DNA from: Turbatrix aceti
Taxonomy: Eukaryota > Nematoda > Chromadorea > Rhabditida > Panagrolaimidae
Assembly (NCBI GenBank): GCA_963969345.1
Contig: OZ017770.1
Span: 5,465,246-5,529,245, forward strand
Direction of reading: 5' to 3'
Length of the DNA stretch: 64,000 bases
The notes beneath the pieces were generated by a model that saw nothing but the letters and a program-made list of their open reading frames with translations, had not been told where the DNA came from and did not search any database. Shown here piece after piece: positions 48,592-59,211 of this stretch; the stretch's first letter is position 1; every line of letters starts with the position of its first letter. The position numbers and the translations under genes were made by a program.

Positions 48592-50239
48592 TCAGTTATA
48601 TCGTTGTCTTGCACGAAAGGTATTACCAAAGAGCCCGTAGAGAAAAGGGTTTATGACTGAATTGAATACAATCACTGCATGTAGACCGTATACCGAGTGG
48701 ACGTAGTTAACAAAAAAGTCTGGATCTATGAATTGAATAAGCCCAAGTGTGTTATAGGGTAGCCAGCAGACAAAATAAGCCACCACGAGCAAAAAGCTTA
48801 TTCTAATTGCCCGGTTTCTGAAGTTTCTGAAATGGTACAAAATTAGTGCACACGTTGGTCAAAAAGTGACCAAAACCAAGTTAAAAGAAAATTACCTGCT
48901 AATCCGGGGGGTTTCAATAACTATGAAAGGCTGGCTAGCCCCGGAAGTTGAAGAGTTCCGTTGTTCGCTCTGATGATTCTGAGCGTCATCAGTTATGACA
49001 ATTTTTGGATGCGTCGCTGCAAGTTCATAAATGATGGGCGTACGCAAGTGTTGACTTACCAAAATGCACGACTGCAGGAGATGTGCATAAGTCAGATTCG
49101 ATTCTGTCTTGTTTTGCGTTGTAAGACACCCCACAAGCAAAATCATTTCTATTATTATCAGTCGTGCTTCCGACTGCCGTGGTTTTTGTGCCGCTGCGAA
49201 CACGGGAAAATGTTGATTCGTTGACTGCTTCGATGGTAAAGGAAAACGGTTTGGAGTTGAGGTAAACCCAGCTTGCGACAATCAAGTATGAAACCTACAA
49301 ATGTTAGTTTTTGAGAAAATTTAAAGAAATGCAATTCTTACAAAAACAATTGTCGCCGGAATCCAAAAGACAAGTGACATGTGAACAATAGTGTAAATGT
49401 TTTCTTCGTATGCCAAATCGTACAAGTACTCTTCAGTTAAGTTTTTTCGATTTTGGTGACGCATAATTTCCCATATCTACAATTTGTTGCTCAAGTTGTG
49501 TTAATTTTTTGAATGCGCTCTTACTTGGGAACACTGGCTCCATTTAAACTTTTCAAATACGAGGTACGAACGCCAGACAACCAACTGAGGCATACTAATC
49601 AAAAATGCAGTTATCCATGCCACAAATAACATAACTTTCGTCCTCCGATGTGCTTTCTCGGGACTGTGATGCGACGCTGAAAGGACCGAAAGAAGACGGT
49701 CAAGTGCTATGCAGACAATTACATTAGACGATACCTAAAAAATAAGTTCCAAGAGTACAACGCAAATGCCATTTAGTTCCTACTTGAAATGCGAATGTGT
49801 GAAAATACTTGACCAAGCGACACAACAGATCGCCTCCTCGCCAATCATAGGTCAGCAGCCAACAGACTCGTGACGGGACAAATATAAACAATACAAGTAA
49901 ATCCGAATAATTAAGGTGTTTTTTCAAAATATCCAAACGTGTGCAGGACGGACGCTCTGAAAGCTAAAAAAACACAAATATCTTTTTTAATCTAATTAGC
50001 TTCTATTACGCGTAGTTTTTCTCGGTATTATTTTAATAACCGTCTAGGACTTAATTTTTTCTAAGAATGGCAAGCCACTTTCTATGAGCTCAAATGATAA
50101 GAACACGTACCTGAGTGCAAGCGGCCAAATTTAGGGGCCCACCGACTATAAAAAGTAATGTAAGCGATATTAGCTCGACGTAATCGCTCGTAATGTATTC
50201 TGGAGGAGTGGGCGAGATTTCCGTCGTTGTTACCGTCAT
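48592..50239 (-). CDS. Rhodopsin-family neuropeptide GPCR, GnRH/AKH-receptor-like
   Basis: Firm exons: 50239-50111, 49963-49784, 49734-49525, 49476-49342 and from 49294; further exons near 49010-48898 and 48833-48592, with the intracellular loop 3 junctions uncertain. TM1 (LISLTLLFIVGGPLN), TM2 (YSDLLVLFIFVPSRVCW), TM3 (CRLVKYFHTFAFQVSSNVIV) ending in DRL instead of DRY, TM4 (VMLFVAWITAFLISMPQ), TM5 (IVHMSLVFWIPATIVF), TM6 with CWLPYN and TM7 with NSVINPFLYG are all visible. The Cys of TM3 start and a Cys in loop 2 (WSQCSQ) could form the usual disulphide. The DR-x-x-SVL block and the NSVINP motif suit the GnRH/AKH/vasopressin superfamily. The ligand cannot be deduced. The long third loop is Ser/Thr/Asn-rich. 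Confidence 0.82.
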
Positions 50240-51606
50240 AGTCGGTCAATACAAAAACTGAAACAATGTCAATTGCAGGAAATACAAAACGCAGAGGCGG
50301 ACAAAACGCTTTTTTAAAGCCAAATATAATAACGATACAACTTTTCTGCCAATGACAGAAAATTTTGAAAAAAAAATTTGTTTGCTCTGTCGCAAATAGC
50401 GGCATTATTTTAAATGCATGGTGCAATACCTCATTACAAAACACCATTTAGAGAATTTTTTTGTGAATACTCAAAATGGCATTAAAATAAGTGAATGATA
50501 GAAGTGTCCTAAACTTTATTCTCCAAAGTTTAATATTTGCGCTGCCAACAAAAAAATGCGTTCCAGGAAGGAAATTAATTATCATTCCCCATTGTACAAG
50601 AGTTTTTCGTTTTGCGTGATGAAACATGTCCAGTTCCGCGTCATAGTTGTAGTATTTTCGATAATATTGAGCTAATTTGAGTTCATGGATGTACGTATTT
50701 TGGCAACCCATGTTCTAGTTTTGATGTTACAAAGTATTGGCTCATGGAAAATTATTGTAAAGTATTAACAAAACGTCTTGGAATATTTATGGACAGACGG
50801 GGGCGCTCAAAAAGACAATTGTCTTTAACAAAGCTGACAAAAAATTTAAAGATTTAGAAAAAAACAAGCAGGCATCCCGTGGTGCGTTTCTATCTTACAA
50901 AAAGTTATAGAAGGTGTTAGAAAGGGAGCAACGTATATATACTATTAATTTATAGCATGGCACGAAACATAGAAAATGTGCAACATCGGAAGAAATACCC
51001 CCCTTGAAAAGGGCGGACTTTTTAGGCGAAAAAAAGAAGCATAAGTTGCAATTACTGTTATGACAGTAAAAATGAAAAAAAAATTAAGGCGTAATTGTAT
51101 GCTTAGATAAGCACATGGCAATGCAATTTGTTATTACAGCCTGTCTCGCCAGGGCTTGCATCACTGTTTTTTCCTATCGTTCCGCTCTAATAAACATTAT
51201 TTACATATTGGTTTCTTGGAAGATTTTTTGATACAAATTAATTTTTTAAATTACTACACTTTTTATCAAGTGAATCGTAAGAGCTTATAAATAGTAATAT
51301 ATTCATTTTTTAGCTCTTCTCGAGTTCTCGAGTAATAAATTTGTTCGAATTCATGAACGCGCCGAACAAAAAAAATTGAAAAAAAAACTGGGGTTTTCAA
51401 AAATGATGGAAGAAAATCAGAACCCCTCTTTTTTAGAATTATTTTTCATAATCTGGCGGCAAAATAAGATAATACCAAAATATTTTGTTTTTGTCATCGT
51501 TTATAAAAAACTGATGAATGAATACACAGCATACGAATCGTTGAGTCTTCTTTTATTTTGTGCCAGGAACAAAACTGTTAGATAAAATAGACAACAAAAG
51601 AAGGAG
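50240..51606. other. Gene-free interval
   Basis: About 1.4 kb, AT-rich. The minus frame 50448-50711 (87 codons) is open but without domains, splice partner or favourable composition. Nothing else is supported. Confidence 0.45.
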
Positions 51607-52681
51607 TTACTTAATTTTCAGAAGTTCTTTCTGCCTTCGCACATTTTCTAACTGACTTTCTAGTTCGCGAATTTCGGCCTTTAATTCAGAGTTCCTAGTT
51701 TCTAGCAATTGCAATTCATTCAGTGCGGTGATCTTTGCTTCGCGCTGCCGCTGACGATAACGAGCCGCAGCTTCGTTGTTCTGGAAAAAAAACTAAGTCA
51801 AATCAATAAAGAGATAAAAAAACGCACTTGCTGACGTTTGCGGCGCAATATTTCTTCGGGTGATTCAATTTTTTTGTCCACCTTGGCCAGACCGCTGGCG
51901 TCGCGGACGGCCGCAACAACAATTTTGACCAGGTCTTCGAGATTGGACTTGGAGGACAATCCTTCAAGAAAAGTTTTCTTGGAAAGTGCTGTGTTCGGGT
52001 TTGTGTGATTGTGACAATGCGGGCAGACCTCCGATGAATCAACATGAGCATTAATCGCGGGCTTCACTGATAACGCTGCAAGCTCGGGCGAAGGGCTTCT
52101 GAGTTCAACCGACACCGGAGAAGAATCTTCCTGCTCCTGTAAACGTCATATTGATTGCATTTGTGTTTCAACTTGGGTATAATTACTTGTGTTAGGTTTT
52201 CAAAAGGTGCGCATTCGTAGACAATTTCGTTGTAAATGTCTGCTGGCGATCGAATAGACTGCCTAAGGAGATCCGGCGAATGGGGAGACTCAACGAGCAG
52301 AGAGTGCGCGAGGTGATCGCTCAGGAAACCCTCGCGAACATCACCTGCGGCATCGAGATAAGGTGGAGGAGATTCGACAGCGGGGGCTTCGACCACCGGA
52401 CTCGAGCGCGAGGGCTGAGGCAGTGCGTAGGCTTCCTTCGATCGAAAAACATGTAGCGGTGCGTGCGACGTCGACGAGGACGAGGCTGACGACGACGAGG
52501 CTGCGCTCTGAGTTGCTGCTAAATTATCGCGTTCCAGTACATTTTGTTTACGTCAAAAAAAGTCAAACTCACCGCTTGAATTGTGAGATGTTGTTTTAGG
52601 TAAAAAGCTCTTCATTCCCCATATCGATGTTAACAGAGATCGCTTTGCGAAAAGTTCTTCGCTGCTGAACGGTGCCGCCAT
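51607..52681 (-). CDS. ATF4/atf-5-like: ATF4-like bZIP transcription factor
   Basis: Exons 52681-52573, 52515-52187, 52136-51828 and 51780-51607 join to 306 residues. The C-terminus is a bZIP: basic region ILRRKRQQNNEAAARYRQRQ (N-x7-R with the ATF4-type NxxAAxRYRxR) and a leucine zipper with heptads from LNELQLLETRNSELK to RRQKELLKIK. The N-terminal 190 residues are Ser/Pro-rich with acidic patches (ECAPFENL, EQEDSSPVS) fit for transactivation and regulated turnover; a CPHCHNH cysteine/histidine patch sits at about residue 190. ATF4 proteins bind CRE-like sites and carry the integrated stress response. Any upstream open frames controlling its translation could not be judged because the 5' leader is unknown. 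Confidence 0.88.
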
Positions 52682-52797
52682 TTTTGTTGTCGCGTACTTA
52701 GCATAAGCAATCACATAGCATCCAACTGGTAAACTGAGCTATTGCACGCAGACTAAAAACATTCGAGCACTGGCCGCACAAAAATCAAACATAGATA

Positions 52798-52805
52798 AGA
52801 AAAGC
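52798..52805. repeat. Left 8-bp target-site duplication AGAAAAGC
   Basis: Identical to 53345-53352, directly outside the terminal inverted repeats of the element 52806-53344. Confidence 0.88.
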
Positions 52806-53344
52806 CAGAGTTGTTCAATTCGACAATTTTCAGTGCTCGCTCTGCTCGCGCTCTTTGAGCAATTCACTTTTCCGTGCTCGCTCTGCTCATGCTCTTTGAG
52901 TTCCTAAAATTTTCGCGCTCGCTCCGCTCGCGCTCTTTTATTCTCAGATCCTCTGCTCTTGCTCTGCTCACGCTCGTGAGTTGAGCAAGAGCGAGCAATG
53001 AGCGAACATGGCTCACACAAAAAAAAGTGAATTTTGAGCCAAAATTCAGTTCCTCACTAAAAGAAATACCGTATACTGCTTGGAGATACCCCCAACATCG
53101 TGTTTTTGGTCGAAATTACCAGTATTTTAGTATTTGTAGCACTAAATTTATAGTGAGCAGTGCTCATTTTAAAAATTTCGCTTGCTCGCTCTGCTCGCGC
53201 TCTTTGAGCAATTCAATTTCTCGTGCTCGCTCTGCTCATGCTCATTGAGCACTCCAATTTTTCGCGCTCGCTCCGCTCGCGCTCGTGAGCTGAGCAGGAG
53301 CGAGCAGTGAGCAGGAGCAATTTGGTGAGCATCGAACAACTCTG
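52806..53344. mobile_element. Non-autonomous hAT-like element (539 bp)
   Basis: Ends are inverted repeats CAGAGTTGTTC (left) and GAACAACTCTG (right), 11 of 11 paired. It is flanked by a perfect 8-bp duplication AGAAAAGC on each side; 8-bp duplications and CAG..CTG ends are hAT hallmarks. The interior has two related blocks (about 52840-53000 and 53150-53330) full of GCTCGCTCTGCTCGCGCTCT words and their complements, so the element is self-complementary at many scales. No transposase frame. The perfect duplication indicates a fairly recent insertion upstream of the ATF4-like gene, with its left edge about 125 bases from the start codon. Confidence 0.88.
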
Positions 53345-53352
53345 AGAAAAGC
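53345..53352. repeat. Right 8-bp target-site duplication AGAAAAGC
   Basis: Exact copy of the flank at 52798-52805. Confidence 0.88.
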
Positions 53353-54132
53353 TAAAGGCGTCCGACCCGGCAACTCGGAATCCGTAATGTTTACAAAAAA
53401 AGATATATTTTGTTTGAAAACAGTCCAATTGCTTTAAATAAGCATTATTTTCATCACTATCACGCCATCACCAATCGAACATTGATTGAAAAACACAATC
53501 AAGCGCACAAGAAGTACGTAGCGCTGAAAACTCGCGTAGTTTGTGTCCGATTCGATAGGCTGTGCTTTTATCAATGCGTGGCTTAAGCTATTGATCACTG
53601 TGCATGCAATGCAAAACAGTACGAAGTTATCTTGATGTTAAATATTTAAAAAAAATAAGGTGCGCGAATTATCGATTACTTTACACAAACTAGATAGTAA
53701 ATGAATGGCGTGGGGGGCTGGTAAAAGTAGCAGCAGTTGATCAATTCGGTCGTCTGGTTACTTGTTCTGCAGTGTTGTTCTATGAATATACGTCTTCCTC
53801 TTTTTTCTCTGTCCGTTCTTTAACTTTTTCAACGTTTTGCATACCAAACTTTATTTTCAACACTGAAGGCAAATATTCTGCAAAAAAATGTTCATAAAAA
53901 AGCGTGTTAGCATAAAATGAACAAAAAAAACAAATGTTCAGAACTGCCAGGTAAAATTCATTACGGGTTCAAAGCAGATGATACATTGCGCTGATTGTTG
54001 CCACCGTTGTTAAAAATATGCCGAGGGAAATTGAACAAAACCGGTGTGCTTTGGTCGTCAAAAAGGCCCTACAAATTAAGAGTTCATTACAAAAGGCAAC
54101 AATTGCGAGTTTTTTTTGTGCAATATGTGGTT
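53353..54132. other. Intergenic region, no gene
   Basis: About 780 AT-rich bases between the hAT-like element and the EF-hand gene. Nothing is supported. Confidence 0.45.
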
Positions 54133-54960
54133 TCATGGCTCGCCAAAAGCAGTGTTGAGAAAAGGTGATGCAAAAGGTGGTGGAATTTTGGTTGTGTTAG
54201 TTGCTGTTAGGTCAACTATGATGGGACCTTTTCCAGAACGTCTTGCGTTAAGTCTCTGCAAGACGTCACCGCTAAGCGTTCGGGTAGAATTAAAACGTAC
54301 CAGTTGTCGGAAAAAGCCGTCAGATCGAAGGCGCCGCTGTGCTTCGTCTTGCTCGCGGTAATATGATTCAAATTCTTCTCGTGAAACTTTGCCGTCACTG
54401 TTTGCATCCAAATTATGGAAGTTTCGCGATTGAGCCGGAAAAATAAATTGTCATTTTTTAAAATATGATTTATGAAATTTTTTTAAATATGATCTATGGT
54501 TTCCATTTTTTTGAGTGCTACAGTAATCCCAGACTACCGCTTGACGGATTAGTGTCCATCAAATTGCTACCTAAGGATCCTTTTTTCTTGTATAGCAACC
54601 GAAAAAAGGTCTTATCTAGCTAATGGATGGCTCCTTCCCTTGCGTCATAAGACGCAACATATCTAATCGACGATACAAAGAATAACCATAAAACATACTT
54701 CAATATACGGTCGATCACCGAGCAAAAACTCGGTAAAAGTCAGGCTGTTGTCATTGTTCTCGTCGATTCTACGGAACTCTAAAAATACGCAATTCAAAAT
54801 GACGTTCAAAGACACATTTTCAAGATTTACCTGTAATTCGTGGATTGAGGTTATCCATAGGAATCGGTGTGATGTCAACGTTAGGCTTTGTAGTTGCCTG
54901 CGCAAGAACCACAACGACAACGAATTCCAGGAACAACCAAACCGATTGACAACACATCAT
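54133..54960 (-). CDS. Small secreted EF-hand protein
   Basis: Start at 54960 gives a hydrophobic signal sequence (SVWLFLEFVVVVVLAQA). An upstream in-frame ATG at 55002 is possible, but would bury it. The first EF-hand loop DENNDNSLTFTE is in the second exon (about 54780-54704), the second DANSDGKVSREE in the last exon (about 54435-54133), which ends with a basic stretch and a Pro/Thr tail (TNTTKIPPPFASPF). Both loops have acidic residues at positions 1, 5 and 12 or equivalents, so calcium binding is likely. The junction between these two exons is odd: no AG dinucleotide lies between the last in-frame stop and the second EF-hand. A short protein of unknown function. Confidence 0.65.
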
Positions 54961-55089
54961 TTCGAAGTAGCAATTGTAAGCGTAGACCAACTGTTTGGCC
55001 AATTTATATAGTTGCGATCACACAAATTACATATTCAATAAACTGCTTTATGTGACAGATCTGGATAGTATAAGTGGCAACAGTCACAA

Positions 55090-56107
55090 CTAGTTATCAG
55101 AAACAGGGAGAAAACCACGGCAAAAAGAAGAATGACAGAGGCAAAGAGCACCGCGTAAGTTATTAGGCGTATAATTGGCATGATAATCATAGCACAATTC
55201 ATCGCCTTCGATAATTTCGCGTAGTGAAAATAGAGCTGCCGACGGAGTAATACAACCTGTATGAACAGCCCTAATTTCTAGGTTGGGATCACAGCTGTGG
55301 TTGATAAAACGTGATATGTTGCCAAAGAACTGGGCATCGATGTAAGTGTGATGGGTGTTGTCTAAAGTGAAATGTCATAAAAAATTATAATACGAACATT
55401 CAAACCGGAGCCGAAATGTTCAGCCAGACTCATTCTATAATGATGTTTCTGCGCAATTCTCCGCGCTTCCGCTGCCCGCGATTGAAATTCGTCAGACGTA
55501 ACCAATTCGCCCACATACTCAACGACAAATGTGTTTTTCGGTATGTTTTCTAATGCAACGACAGTATGACCAACTCGATCATCAGATGACTTTCTGACCT
55601 GTAAAGAAATATTATAAAAAATTTGAAAGTGCAGAAAATGATACCTGTAAAGAATATTTTACTCCGGATTGAACTGCACGATTGCTGCATTTTTCTGGAT
55701 CACATTTGCAACTGTCTGAGCACTCACTGAGGCTGTAACGCTTTTATAAAACACCGTAAATTAACCCAATGTAAACCAACAATTTTCGAGAAGTCAAGCT
55801 TTGGCAATAACAACTTTCAGAAGTGGAACTGCATTCTCCATCGACGCAATCACAGCCTTCCAGCAGATCTAGGCTTGACAAAGGCAACTTTGTAGAATGA
55901 ACACACTGCTCGATGTATTCAAATTCAGTGAACAGCTCTATCGGAATTCCATACTTGTACATTGAATGATGAGTGCCGCACTGATAAATCGTAAATTAGA
56001 TATACCGGGAAATAAAACATTTGCATTAGCTTTGGTGTGGACGTGATTGTTGAGAACACTTGGCCAAGTGATCCCAGTTTCCACCTGGAAAACAGCGTTT
56101 TGTCCAT
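55090..56107 (-). CDS. SUV39-class SET domain protein (SETMAR/SUV39-like)
   Basis: Start at 56107, stop at 55090. Exons: a short first part (to about 56000, frame uncertain), 55980-55780, about 55738-55645, about 55600-55400 and about 55363-55090. A cysteine-rich pre-SET carries GCDCVDGEC..CYC and CSDSCKCDPEKCSNRAVQ. SET follows: [32 protein letters not shown] and ELCYDYH, then post-SET CLCHSSFCRGFL. This cysteine pattern before and after SET belongs to the SUV39/G9a/SETMAR class, which methylates histone H3 lysine 9. It has no chromodomain or ankyrin repeats in the visible model, most like the SETMAR methyltransferase part. It shares a very short divergent promoter with CRK. Confidence 0.82.
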
Positions 56108-56149
56108 GATCGGTTTGTTAGCGCGTGTTGCTACTTGTCAAAAGCTGAC
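56108..56149. promoter_or_regulatory. 42-bp bidirectional start region between SET gene and CRK
   Basis: Only 42 bases separate the two divergent initiator ATGs (56107 on minus, 56150 on plus). Unless one gene has an upstream non-coding exon, both 5' leaders and core promoters must overlap or lie inside coding sequence. Confidence 0.6.
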
Positions 56150-57048
56150 ATGTCTTTCGATCCTTTTGAGTTAGAAATGCTTTCTTTTGGTAGCATTACG
56201 CGGGAGGAATCTGAAAATATTTTGAGAGAATGTGAAGTTGGTACTTTTCTTCTCCGGCGCTCAGCCACAATTGAGCAAAGTTATTCGCTTAGCGTCAAGT
56301 GAGTTTTTTTCCCCCTGATTTTTTTTTAAATCACCGTTAGAATTGCAGAGAAAAGGCGGAAGGACCCAAACCTATTCATCACTATCTCATCACCACAACC
56401 AAAGATTCAAACGGAAAACTCAGATTCAAAATTAACGATCGGATATTCTTCAACATGGAGATGCTAATTAGCTATTATAAGATAAAGAAACTTGAATCCG
56501 TGTGCCTCAAGTTGCCGGCTCCCAAACAACCACTTTTTAAAGTCGTTGCAATGCACAGATTTGACGGCGAACGCATTAATGATCTTCTCTTTGATCGCGA
56601 CGAGATACTGGATGTTATAAGATTACAGGAAGAAGGATGGTGGGTTGCAAGAAATGCCCTGGGCATGGTCGGAACCATTCCGACAAACTATGTAAAAGTT
56701 GTGAGTTTTTTTTTTGCATCTGTGCACTTTTTTGACCTCTGCTCTGATTTGTTGCAGATTAACAAATCGAACAACAACTCGACGAGGACCAGCACAAATT
56801 CTCACCTCTCATTCCATAAAAATAATCCCAAATTGCTACCCGTTCCGGCAATAGTCCGAGTGACTTCTAATCGGCGACAAAATATTTATGATCCAGAATT
56901 CATGCCTCTCAAGATTGGTCAACTTATTTATCTGATGGAAATGAAGTCATCCGGCATATGCAAAGGGATAAACAAAGAGACCAGGGCTATGGGTCTCTTT
57001 CCGCACACATTCGTTGAATGGACAGACATACCACCGACCACTGCCTGA
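56150..57048 (+). CDS. CRK (ced-2): CRK adaptor (SH2-SH3-SH3), CED-2 homologue
   Basis: Exons 56150-56298, 56349-56700 and 56758-57048 join to 263 residues, close to nematode CED-2. SH2 (about 1-112) opens SFGSITREESENIL and has GTFLLRRSATIEQSYSLSV, with the phosphotyrosine-binding arginine in FLLRRS. The N-terminal SH3 (about 120-180) reads VVAMHRFDGERINDLLFDRD..WWVARN..GTIPTNYV with all ligand residues (ALYDF-like, WW, PxxY). The C-terminal SH3 (about 205-260) is divergent (SNRRQNIYDPEFMPLKIG, GLFPHTFVE), as in other CRKs. CRK/CED-2 links phosphotyrosine signals to CED-5/CED-12 (DOCK180/ELMO) and Rac for cell-corpse engulfment and migration. Confidence 0.95.
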
Positions 57049-57844
57049 TCTGTAATTGCCAATACATTCGAGCTTTAACGCATTTTGCAGTTTGCAATAA
57101 ACAATATTTATGCATTTTTTTTCTGGACGTTGCGATTTTTCATAGCACTTGAAATTTTGTTTGCACTTTGCTACTAACCCCCAAAATCTAGTCTGGTCGA
57201 ACTTTGCAGTGAATTACTCGGTTGTCCTTTTATTTTTATTTTTAGCCCCAGACCTGCGCTACATGCAGTTACTTTGTACCGAAATTGGAAGCGCTACTTG
57301 TACAATCTTCTTTTCAAGTGAATGACTCAGCGATGTAGTGGCGAAAAAAGTATTGTATTCAAGGTGAGGTTCGGGCAAACGAGTTGTACAAACAAATAAT
57401 CAGGTGCGGTTTTGGACACAACGTAGACATGCAAACAAGGTAGTTGAAAAGTGCTTCATCCATCCCCAATATGCTGTCAGTGCAGATCAAGAGATCAGAG
57501 ATGGGTCAGTCAAAAAGAAGGAAACGGTGAAAGAGTAAAATAACAGAGTTATCCCGAAGGGGACAAAAACAAACTAACTATGCCCTTTTTTTATCCCTCG
57601 GCACATTACGCGATAGTTAGACACACTTTGCCAATGACCATGATTGCTTTTTTTGTGCTTTTGGTGATGACGAACGTTTTTTTGTTGGACTGCCACTATA
57701 ACAGTTTTAGTCAGGCGTTTGTAGCTTCTCTGCAACACTTCCATTTCGTCGCTACGGGTAGTATTTATTGATCACATTGTTTTGTACTGTGAGTTTACAA
57801 TTCTTTTAACAATCTCGTTGTTATCTGTCATGTATTTCAGAAAT
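57049..57844. other. 3' region of CRK and upstream region of ADAT2
   Basis: AATAAA at 57096-57101, 48 bases after the CRK stop, is the likely poly(A) signal. An acceptor TATTTCAG ends at 57840, just before the ADAT2 ATG, showing a 5' non-coding exon or leader. The frame 57580-57771 (membrane-like) is unsupported. Confidence 0.5.
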
Positions 57845-59080
57845 ATGCCCAGGATGACTAAAACCAGACCTATCAAGGACACCCTCGATCTCTCAAAGTA
57901 TGACATGTCTAAGGATGTTGTGAAGATTGTATCTCGTCGCTATCCTCTCTACGATCCGGGCTTCGAGCAAGCGTTCCGTGACCAGGAGTACTTCATGTCG
58001 ATGGCCTTCGACCTCGCCAAGCGAGCTCTCAAACGCCTGGAAGTTCCTGTCGGCTGCGTGATCGTCTATCGCGGCAAAGTTATTGCTAAGACATGTAACG
58101 ATGCCAACGAGCACAACTGCCCCGCCCGTCATGCTGAGGTGATTGCGCTCAAGCTGATCCTGGATGAGTATCAAAAACGCGGAGCTGATCCTCGCGCCGT
58201 GAGTTATTTTTGCTATTTTTTCTTGTTTTTATTAGTTTGGATTTAGATGCTTCGTGATGCTACCTGCTACGTCACCCTCGAGCCCTGCATGATGTGTGCC
58301 AGCGCGCTTCAGCAAATGCGCATCGGTCGCATCTTCTTTGGCGCCACGAACTACCGTTTCGGTGGCATCATCACGGTCGCTCGCATGGATATGTACGACG
58401 ACACCGCTCCGACCATCGATGTCGTCAGCGGCATGGGTGCTCCTCTCGCCGTTAAAATGCTCCAAGTCTTTTACGCCAATGAGAACATGTTCGCTCCCGA
58501 GCACAAACGCCTGACCCACAAGAAACGCGTCATCATCACCGAGGAAGAAGAAGGACTGCTCGAGCCCAGCGATGTAATCAAAGCCGATCTCACCGTCAAC
58601 ACTACCTGCCTTCGCTGGATCCATTGCTTTGAGCAGTCTGCCTTCTATGCGTCTGTAATGGTAACCTAAGATGAAGGGAAGGAACGCAGTCGTTTTTTAG
58701 TCATTGCCTAAAAAACGACTGCGTTCTTACATTCAACCTACATTTTTTGCCGCCTATGAATACCATTTAGCTGCTTAGATGCGCGCAGTCGTTATTTTAC
58801 GCTTTTTACTTTAAAAAATGAATTTACGGGTACGGGTCCAAATTGTTTGCCTTTAGTTTTTTTTAGCTGCGGTTCTTTTGTGCTATGCACATGTTTTTGA
58901 TACTTTCAACGATGTTGAACAATAATTTTGCTTTTCGCTTTACTAATTTCGATCTATCACCTACTTTCCTTTTAGTCCTGTGAATTGTTAACCCACGGAT
59001 GTGTCTGCGGCTTCTGTCGTCCTTTCAAAGTCGATCGCTTTCTGTGCGAAAGCCGCTTTAACCCATATCGTCGCGAATGA
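57845..59080 (+). CDS. ADAT2: tRNA-specific adenosine deaminase subunit ADAT2 (TAD2)
   Basis: Exons 57845-58198 and 58247-58669 give 258 residues. Alternatively a donor GTAACC at 58661 joins exon 2 (to 58660) exactly in frame to 58976-59080, giving 290 residues and a cysteine-rich tail (CVCGFCRPF..). The second form is attractive because AATAAA follows its stop by two bases (59083). The deaminase motifs are CPARHAEVIALK (HAE with the catalytic Glu) and LEPCMMCASAL (PCxxC), about 25 codons apart across the intron. Together they bind zinc and activate water. ADAT2 with ADAT3 converts wobble A34 to inosine in tRNAs. The N-terminus and the C-terminal extension are longer than in vertebrates. A perfect hairpin lies at the alternative 3' end. 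Confidence 0.93.
58682..58726. repeat. Perfect 19-bp hairpin just after ADAT2 exon 2
   Basis: Arms GAACGCAGTCGTTTTTTAG (58682-58700) and CTAAAAAACGACTGCGTTC (58708-58726) are fully complementary around a 7-base loop. A third related word, GCGCAGTCGTTATTTTACGC, lies at about 58778-58797. It is either in the 3' UTR or in the last intron of ADAT2. Confidence 0.85.
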
Positions 59081-59211
59081 GAAATAAATAAAATAGTAGT
59101 TATATTAAGACACCTTGACCTTGACTGGTATTTGATACACCAGCGCTATTGTATTTTTAAGTAAATAAATGTCGGTAATGTTTGATTTTCGATCCTCAGT
59201 CAGTGCTCGGC

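Noticed and set aside
50448..50711. 87-codon minus-strand frame
   Set aside because: AT-rich, no recognisable domain, no splice support; probably chance.
57580..57771. Membrane-like 63-codon frame upstream of ADAT2
   Set aside because: Hydrophobicity comes from T-rich sequence; no partner exons, and the ADAT2 acceptor lies downstream.
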